In this document: piece by piece, positions 59,949 through 64,000 of the stretch
How the letters are laid out: every line of letters begins with the position of its first letter
How positions within the stretch are numbered: position 1 is the first letter of the stretch
Assembly: GCA_023663085.1 (NCBI GenBank)
Contig: JAMPIB010000006.1
Location: 25,596-89,595 of the forward strand
Direction: 5' to 3'
Source: Ruminococcus sp.
Lineage (GTDB): Bacteria; Bacillota; Clostridia; Lachnospirales; Lachnospiraceae
DNA length: 64,000 nucleotides
Program-made: the position numbers and the translations under genes
The notes under the pieces: generated by a model
Told to the model about the DNA's origin: nothing
The model's input: the letters and a program-made list of their open reading frames with translations, nothing else
The model's database searches: none

Positions 59949-60831
59949 ATTGTACCTCCCCCTGCTCATCCTTTTTACCGTTCTCATCGCTGCCGATCTT
60001 ATCCGTTTTCCCTGCGATGCCTGTACTGTCTTTTTTCTTCCTGATGATCAGACTGAAAGCCGCGCAGGTGAGGGATGCGAAGCACAGGATACCGCCCAGA
60101 CACATTAAAAGGACTCCTTTAAACGGATACCCCTGCTGTTGGAGTAAAAGGACAAGCACCATGCCAAATCCCATTAATGTTACCATAGTCATAACCGCCG
60201 TTATCAGGGAAATCATAAGCCAGCCGCAATTCCAGAGCAGTTTCAGTCCCCAGATGCAAAGACTCACAAGAGCCTGCCATATTGCTCTGATCCCGCGCCC
60301 TATCGTACCGAAAAATGTTTTATCAAAGCTATCCGCCTGTACTGTCATATCTTTTGTTCCTTTCTGCGGCATCTGACGGTTCGTGCCGTCCGCCTGCTCT
60401 TTCTTTTTTCTAAACGGCCCGGTCAGCCAGAGCGCAAATGCGTGAATCTTTTGCCCCAGCCAGCAAAATCCGCGGCCGATACAAAAGATAAACGCCAGAA
60501 ATTTTTCCTTTGTAAACCGGCCAAAGCGGGCAAAAAGCCTTCCCCCGCCTGCCATGCTTTTCTTTATCTTTGGCAGGAGTACAGAGTCCTTTTTTCTATC
60601 CTCTTTCCGGTTAAATTCCGGCTTGACATGATAAGCCTCCAGAATCTCCGCCGCCAGTTCCTCCATGGGGCCAAAATCCCGGATTGCCTCTTCTTCGCTC
60701 AGACCTTTTTGCATCTTCATATCAATATGCTGTGCATATTCCGCCAGAATGTCTTCCTGCTCTTTATCTTCGAGTATTTTCAGGTACTCCCGCAATTCTT
60801 TTAAGAATGTTTCTTTATTCCTGTCATTCAT
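59941..60831 (-). CDS. DUF1700/HAAS-domain membrane protein
   Basis: Protein of 296 residues. N-terminal HAAS-type helices (ETFLKELREYLKILEDKEQE and GLSEEEAIRDFGPMEELA) are the DUF1700 signature; a basic linker and two or three transmembrane helices follow (about 200-270). Such proteins accompany PadR regulators and act as regulatory sensors of the membrane in an unsettled way. It overlaps the PadR gene by 8 bp and the next gene by 8 bp. Confidence 0.85.
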   Translation of the reverse strand: MNDRNKETFLKELREYLKILEDKEQEDILAEYAQHIDMKMQKGLSEEEAIRDFGPMEELAAEILEAYHVKPEFNRKEDRKKDSVLLPKIKKSMAGGGRLFARFGRFTKEKFLAFIFCIGRGFCWLGQKIHAFALWLTGPFRKKKEQADGTNRQMPQKGTKDMTVQADSFDKTFFGTIGRGIRAIWQALVSLCIWGLKLLWNCGWLMISLITAVMTMVTLMGFGMVLVLLLQQQGYPFKGVLLMCLGGILCFASLTCAAFSLIIRKKKDSTGIAGKTDKIGSDENGKKDEQGEVQYE

Positions 60832-61147
60832 TCCTGTCTCTCTCCTCCAAAAACTTGTTGACCCTCGCCTGAAACTCCTGCCACTCCGCCGCCAGGCTGT
60901 CCCGATAGAGGATGCCCGCAGCCGTCAGGTGATAATATTTTCTCGGCGGCCCTTCGGATGATTCCCGCAGATACGTCTCAAAATAATGCTCGTTGGTCAG
61001 CCTTTTTAAAAGCGGATAAATCGTGCCCTCATTGACATCAATAACTTCCGAGACCGACTCCACGAGTTCGTACCCGTACATATCTTTCCGGCATACGGAT
61101 TCCAGAACAATAAGTTCCAATACTCCTTTTTTAAATTGTGGATTCAT
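60824..61147 (-). CDS. PadR-family transcriptional regulator
   Basis: Protein of 107 residues: winged helix with FKKGVLELIVLESVCRKDMYGYELVE, EGTIYPLLKRLTNEHYFETY and PRKYYHLTAAG, ending in a helical tail. This is the short PadR type (PadR-s2) that controls membrane-stress or efflux operons. ATG at 61147 with GGAGG five bases upstream. It likely represses its own promoter at 61211-61239, which overlaps an imperfect TACT/AGTA repeat. Confidence 0.93.
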   Translation of the reverse strand: MNPQFKKGVLELIVLESVCRKDMYGYELVESVSEVIDVNEGTIYPLLKRLTNEHYFETYLRESSEGPPRKYYHLTAAGILYRDSLAAEWQEFQARVNKFLEERDRNE

Positions 61148-61210
61148 ACTAACCTCCATGCCGCCGCTTCGCGGCGACTCAAAGTCTTTCACTCTGCCGT
61201 TTATAGTATA

Positions 61211-61239
61211 AGATTAAACCTACTACTATGTATTGTCAA
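61211..61239 (-). promoter_or_regulatory. Promoter and probable operator of the PadR operon
   Basis: TTGACA (61234-61239), 17 bases, TAATCT (61211-61216) on the minus strand. TACT and AGTA elements on both sides of the -35 box form an imperfect dyad, as in PadR operators. Confidence 0.72.
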
Positions 61240-61338
61240 GTACTAATTTTTAAAGGGTAGTTGAAACAGACTGTGAAGATGTGATAATATATTATTGTTT
61301 GAATATTTGGCAAATGGAAAGCGAGTTAAGGCATCAAT

Positions 61339-62031
61339 ATGAAAAAATTAGGACTGGTAGGCGGAATGGGGCCGGAATCAACTATCCCCTATTATCATGA
61401 TATCGTTTATGGCGTACAGGAAAGAGTCGGCAAGGATTATTTTCCTGCCTTAACCATTGAAAGTATTAATGTATTTGAAGTTTTACGGCTTTGCAGGGAA
61501 CGAAAATATGATGAGCTGACAGACTATCTTTTGCAGGCTATTCAGAATTTAGCGCAAAGCGGCGCCGATTTTGCCGCTTTATCAGCCAATACGCCTCACA
61601 TCGTATTTGGCCGGCTGCAGGAATCCTCCCCGATCCCGCTGATCAGCATAATTGAATCCGCCTGCAACGAAGCGCGAAAAAGAAACTTAAAGAAAATTGG
61701 TTTATTAGGTACGATCTTTACTATGACAGAGGATTTTTTCAAACAGCCTTTTTGCCGTCAAAATATCAAAATTGTTGTGCCCTCCGATGCAGAAATGGAA
61801 TATATTAATGAAAAAATAGCGTCGGAATTAGAACATGGTATCATAAAAAAGGAAACTCTGGAAAGTTTTCAAAAAATAATATCCCGTATGAAAACGGAAG
61901 AAAATATAGAGGCTGTCATTCTCGGCTGTACAGAACTCCCGCTTTTATTAAATGATGAAGTCAGTACTGTTCCCTGTTTAGATACGATGCAGATACATAT
62001 TCGGGATATTATTAATGAAATTGTGAGTTGA
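61339..62031 (+). CDS. Aspartate/glutamate racemase family protein
   Basis: Protein of 230 residues: GLVGGMGPESTIPYYHDI at the start, LSANTPHIVF (about N84, T85) where two-cysteine racemases have Cys-Asn-Thr, and GCTELPLLL with the catalytic Cys near 197. A Thr and one Cys instead of two cysteines is the arrangement of the YgeA-type broad-range racemases. PLP-independent. Plus strand, divergent from the PadR operon; the gene runs convergently into the DUF4143 ATPase, 21 bp apart. Confidence 0.9.
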   Translation: MKKLGLVGGMGPESTIPYYHDIVYGVQERVGKDYFPALTIESINVFEVLRLCRERKYDELTDYLLQAIQNLAQSGADFAALSANTPHIVFGRLQESSPIPLISIIESACNEARKRNLKKIGLLGTIFTMTEDFFKQPFCRQNIKIVVPSDAEMEYINEKIASELEHGIIKKETLESFQKIISRMKTEENIEAVILGCTELPLLLNDEVSTVPCLDTMQIHIRDIINEIVS

Positions 62032-62052
62032 GTAAAATGCCGTACAAGAATA

Positions 62053-63378
62053 TCAGGACAAAACACACTTTTGCAGAAAATGACTGTTAAACGCATACAA
62101 AGGGACATTTACAAGCCATTCTTCCCGACGGTAATCTGACATGGATGTACGGATAGATACTCTGGGTTCATATTTATCATAAAATGCTCTGAGACTTTTG
62201 GCGCGAAGATTTTCCTCCGCTTTTACCTCTATCGGAACACATTCATTTTCCGCCTGCACTATGAAATCTATCTCTCCCCGGGAATGCTCTGTTGCATAAT
62301 AGTACGCTCTGATCCCTGCATCAGAAATTAACTGCTGCAAGATATACTGCTCTGTCAATGCCCCCTTAAATTCCGCAAACAAACTGCTCTTACTCACGAT
62401 AGACTGAAGCGGCAGTCCGCTTTTTGCGGCCAGAAGTCCTACATCGTTCATATACATTTTGAAAGAAGAAAACTCGGCATAAGCATTGAGGGGTATTCCC
62501 GGCTTCGATACGCGATGCACTTTATGAACCAGTCCGCAGTCTTCAAGCCATTGTATAGCCAGTTCAAAATCTCTGGCCCTTGCCCCTTCACGAATCTGCC
62601 CGTAAATAAATTTTTTATTTTCCTTAGCAAGCTGGCTCGGAATAGAATTCCACACCTGATTTAATCTGGTCACCAGCATAGCGTCGGCATGTTTTGAAAA
62701 ATCCTGCTGATAATAGTCAAGCAGCATTGTCTGAATCTTTCTTGCCCTGTTATAGTCTTTATTTTCCATAAAATCTGCTACAACTTCCGGCATACCGCCT
62801 ATATAATAATATTGACGCAGATGATCGATATACTTTTCTTTCATAGCTGTTATCATGGAAATATCCTTAGACGTTTCTGCTTTTTCCAAAAAAGCGCACA
62901 ATGCCTCTTCTCCCGCCGCTCGTAAAAACTCCCGGTAATTTAGCGGATAAAGATCCAGAAAGTCTACTTTTCCCACCGGAAATGAAGTTCCTTTATGCAG
63001 AGCAACACCAAGCAGGGAACCTGCCGCAATGACCGGATATTCCGGCGCATTTTCACAAAAATATTTCAAAGAAGCAAGCGCCCGGGGTGCTTCCTGTACC
63101 TCGTCAAATATGATAAGCGTATTTTGCGGCGTGATAGACAGTCCCGTCTCTGCGCTGATTGCCAGTAGAAGACGTTCTTTATCCAGACTTCCCTCAAAAA
63201 TCTCTCTGATCCTGATATTTTCATCAAAATTGATATAGGCCGTCTGCTCAAACTGGGTACGCCCAAACTCTTTCATCAACCATGTTTTTCCAACCTGACG
63301 TGCGCCACGGATAATCATAGGTTTTCTGTGCTTTTCATTTTTCCACTCCAAAAGTTTTTGCATAGCAGATCGTTCCAT
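62053..63378 (-). CDS. AAA ATPase with DUF4143 C-terminal domain
   Basis: Protein of 441 residues. P-loop IIRGARQVGKTWLMKEFG, Walker B TLIIFDEVQEAPRALASLKY, sensor PVIAAGSLLGVAL, then the DUF4143 domain with YYYIGGMPEVV, and a C-terminal restriction-nuclease-like part (EIDFIVQAENECVPIEVKAEE) whose D-E-K pattern fits a PD-(D/E)XK fold. Cellular role not settled. ATG at 63378. Its promoter region has two 21-bp direct repeats (63474-63526). The partial gene at 1-258 belongs to the same broad family. Confidence 0.92.
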   Translation of the reverse strand: MERSAMQKLLEWKNEKHRKPMIIRGARQVGKTWLMKEFGRTQFEQTAYINFDENIRIREIFEGSLDKERLLLAISAETGLSITPQNTLIIFDEVQEAPRALASLKYFCENAPEYPVIAAGSLLGVALHKGTSFPVGKVDFLDLYPLNYREFLRAAGEEALCAFLEKAETSKDISMITAMKEKYIDHLRQYYYIGGMPEVVADFMENKDYNRARKIQTMLLDYYQQDFSKHADAMLVTRLNQVWNSIPSQLAKENKKFIYGQIREGARARDFELAIQWLEDCGLVHKVHRVSKPGIPLNAYAEFSSFKMYMNDVGLLAAKSGLPLQSIVSKSSLFAEFKGALTEQYILQQLISDAGIRAYYYATEHSRGEIDFIVQAENECVPIEVKAEENLRAKSLRAFYDKYEPRVSIRTSMSDYRREEWLVNVPLYAFNSHFLQKCVLS

Positions 63379-63445
63379 ATGATTTTTCCTTTCTATGTTT
63401 ATTGCCTTTTTCTACAGATGCGGCTTTCCCTGAGCCGTTTCTGTT

Positions 63446-63526
63446 ATTATATAATACTTTTTCATGGCAATCAACATTTTCAAGGACGTATTTTGTGTCG
63501 AAAACACATTTTTAAGGACGTATTTT
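63446..63526 (-). promoter_or_regulatory. Promoter with two direct repeats before the DUF4143 ATPase
   Basis: TTGATT (63469-63474), 17 bases, TATAAT (63446-63451) on the minus strand. Just upstream stand two copies of a 21-bp sequence (AAAATACGTCCTT then RAAAATGT) at 63474-63494 and 63506-63526, 32 bp apart (three helical turns). They look like sites for a dimeric or cooperative regulator. Confidence 0.7.
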
Positions 63527-63608
63527 TGAAAAATTTTACATTTTTGATGACATGAACTGTCAGTGATGAAAATTAACCTACGTATGGCGGCGGTATTTTT
63601 CTATTTTA

Positions 63609-64000
63609 TTAATTTTTACTACATTTCAACCTATCATACGCCGCCTTTAAAATAAGATTTAATCTTGCCTGTATATAAATTCGGTAAAATTCTTTTTGTT
63701 GTTCAGAAATATATGTTATATCGCTGATAAAATCTGTAATCTGCCCCATACTGATCTTGGGCACGATTCTTTTTATGGCCGCATTGCAGTCCTCATATTC
63801 TCCTGCTGTCAAAAAGTCATAGTAATTAATTTTCTTTCCATTCTCTTTGATTGCAGAAGTCGGAAACTGAAAGACGCGTGCATGTAAAGCGTTCTTATTT
63901 GTCATAATCTCTTCCATTGTCTTTTCATCCGCCTGTGGCAACAGACATGTTATCACGTCAATTAAGCTGAGTAGAGAGTGGCGGAACACCCCTATAAATC
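63609..64000 (-). CDS. C-terminal part of an unidentified protein (cut by window edge)
   Basis: The open frame runs to the right edge of the window without a stop, so only the last ~130 residues are seen. Features: a hydrophobic helix VFRHSLLSLIDVITCLL, a basic YDFLTAGEYEDC stretch and a helical end (YISEQQKEFYRIYIQARLNL). The end is somewhat like the last helices of HipA-like kinases, but this is not firm. It lies in a low G+C stretch. Stop codon TAA at 63609. Confidence 0.5.
   Translation of the reverse strand, partial: FIGVFRHSLLSLIDVITCLLPQADEKTMEEIMTNKNALHARVFQFPTSAIKENGKKINYYDFLTAGEYEDCNAAIKRIVPKISMGQITDFISDITYISEQQKEFYRIYIQARLNLILKAAYDRLKCSKN

Overview
The window looks like chromosomal DNA of an endospore-forming, anaerobic Firmicute, most probably a Lachnospiraceae-type Clostridium relative. 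Reasons: a spoIIA operon (spoIIAA-spoIIAB-sigF) and a spoVA locus, T-box leaders on trp and valS, strong AGGAGG ribosome binding sites nearly everywhere, clostridial consensus promoters, ferredoxin, flavodoxin and radical SAM enzymes, no respiratory chain, and an ABC-F antibiotic-protection gene with an attenuator leader. Almost all genes are on the minus strand. The species cannot be named from the sequence alone.

Layout. 1-260: 5' part of an AAA/DUF4143-type ATPase gene. 369-10171: ten-gene Mrp/Mbh-type cation/proton antiporter operon with four NuoL/M/N-like subunits, preceded in the same direction by a TetM-like GTPase fused to a NYN nuclease domain (10216-13131) and a divergent CobS-like membrane protein (13136-13909) behind a consensus promoter. 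14215-16356 (plus): PTS EIIC fused to an EAL phosphodiesterase. 16363-22909: complete trpEGDCFBA operon under a tryptophan T-box (22989-23313). 23396-26964: a 63-aa protein, an unknown protein, and a radical SAM/flavodoxin pair divergent from an HxlR regulator. 26935-31685: MoxR-DUF58-DUF4129 operon and a GH27 alpha-galactosidase-like gene. 31733-33350: a short ORF remnant, 23-bp tandem repeats and a LysM protein. 33574-35229: spoVAA-AB-AC without spoVAD/AE. 35360-35675: two very small genes. 35793-37849: Lsa-type ABC-F gene with promoter, three-codon upstream ORF and terminator hairpins. 37874-38460: toxin-antitoxin pair. 38574-46152: two hybrid histidine kinases, an HD-GYP protein and a double-receiver protein. 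46237-47415: aldo/keto reductase with a ferredoxin domain. 47759-49388: small membrane protein, antitoxin with a lost toxin, and a type III toxin-antitoxin locus. 49598-51302: spoIIA. 51620-58770: valS, a FapA-like gene, folC, a small gene and a TPR protein, with a valine T-box in front. 59114-61147: paralogue of the 63-aa protein and a PadR-DUF1700 operon. 61339-64000: amino acid racemase, a second DUF4143 ATPase and a partial gene.

How it works together. Housekeeping blocks (trp, valS, folC, spoIIA, spoVA) alternate with accessory ones. Two amino acid-sensing T-boxes control tryptophan synthesis and valyl-tRNA charging, and each has a copy of the same 63-aa protein just upstream. Two genes act at the ribosome: the GTPase-NYN fusion and the ABC-F protein with its translation-sensing leader. 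Cyclic-di-GMP turnover is represented by an EAL domain on a sugar transporter and an HD-GYP protein between two histidine kinases. Palindromic repeats (a ~91-bp double-hairpin family, a ~195-bp inverted-repeat element and a four-hairpin leader) sit between operons and are not explained by coding genes. The best candidates for less described biology are the GTPase-NYN fusion beside the CobS-like protein and the antiporter, the type III toxin-antitoxin RNA with covarying repeats, and the ABC-F leader.
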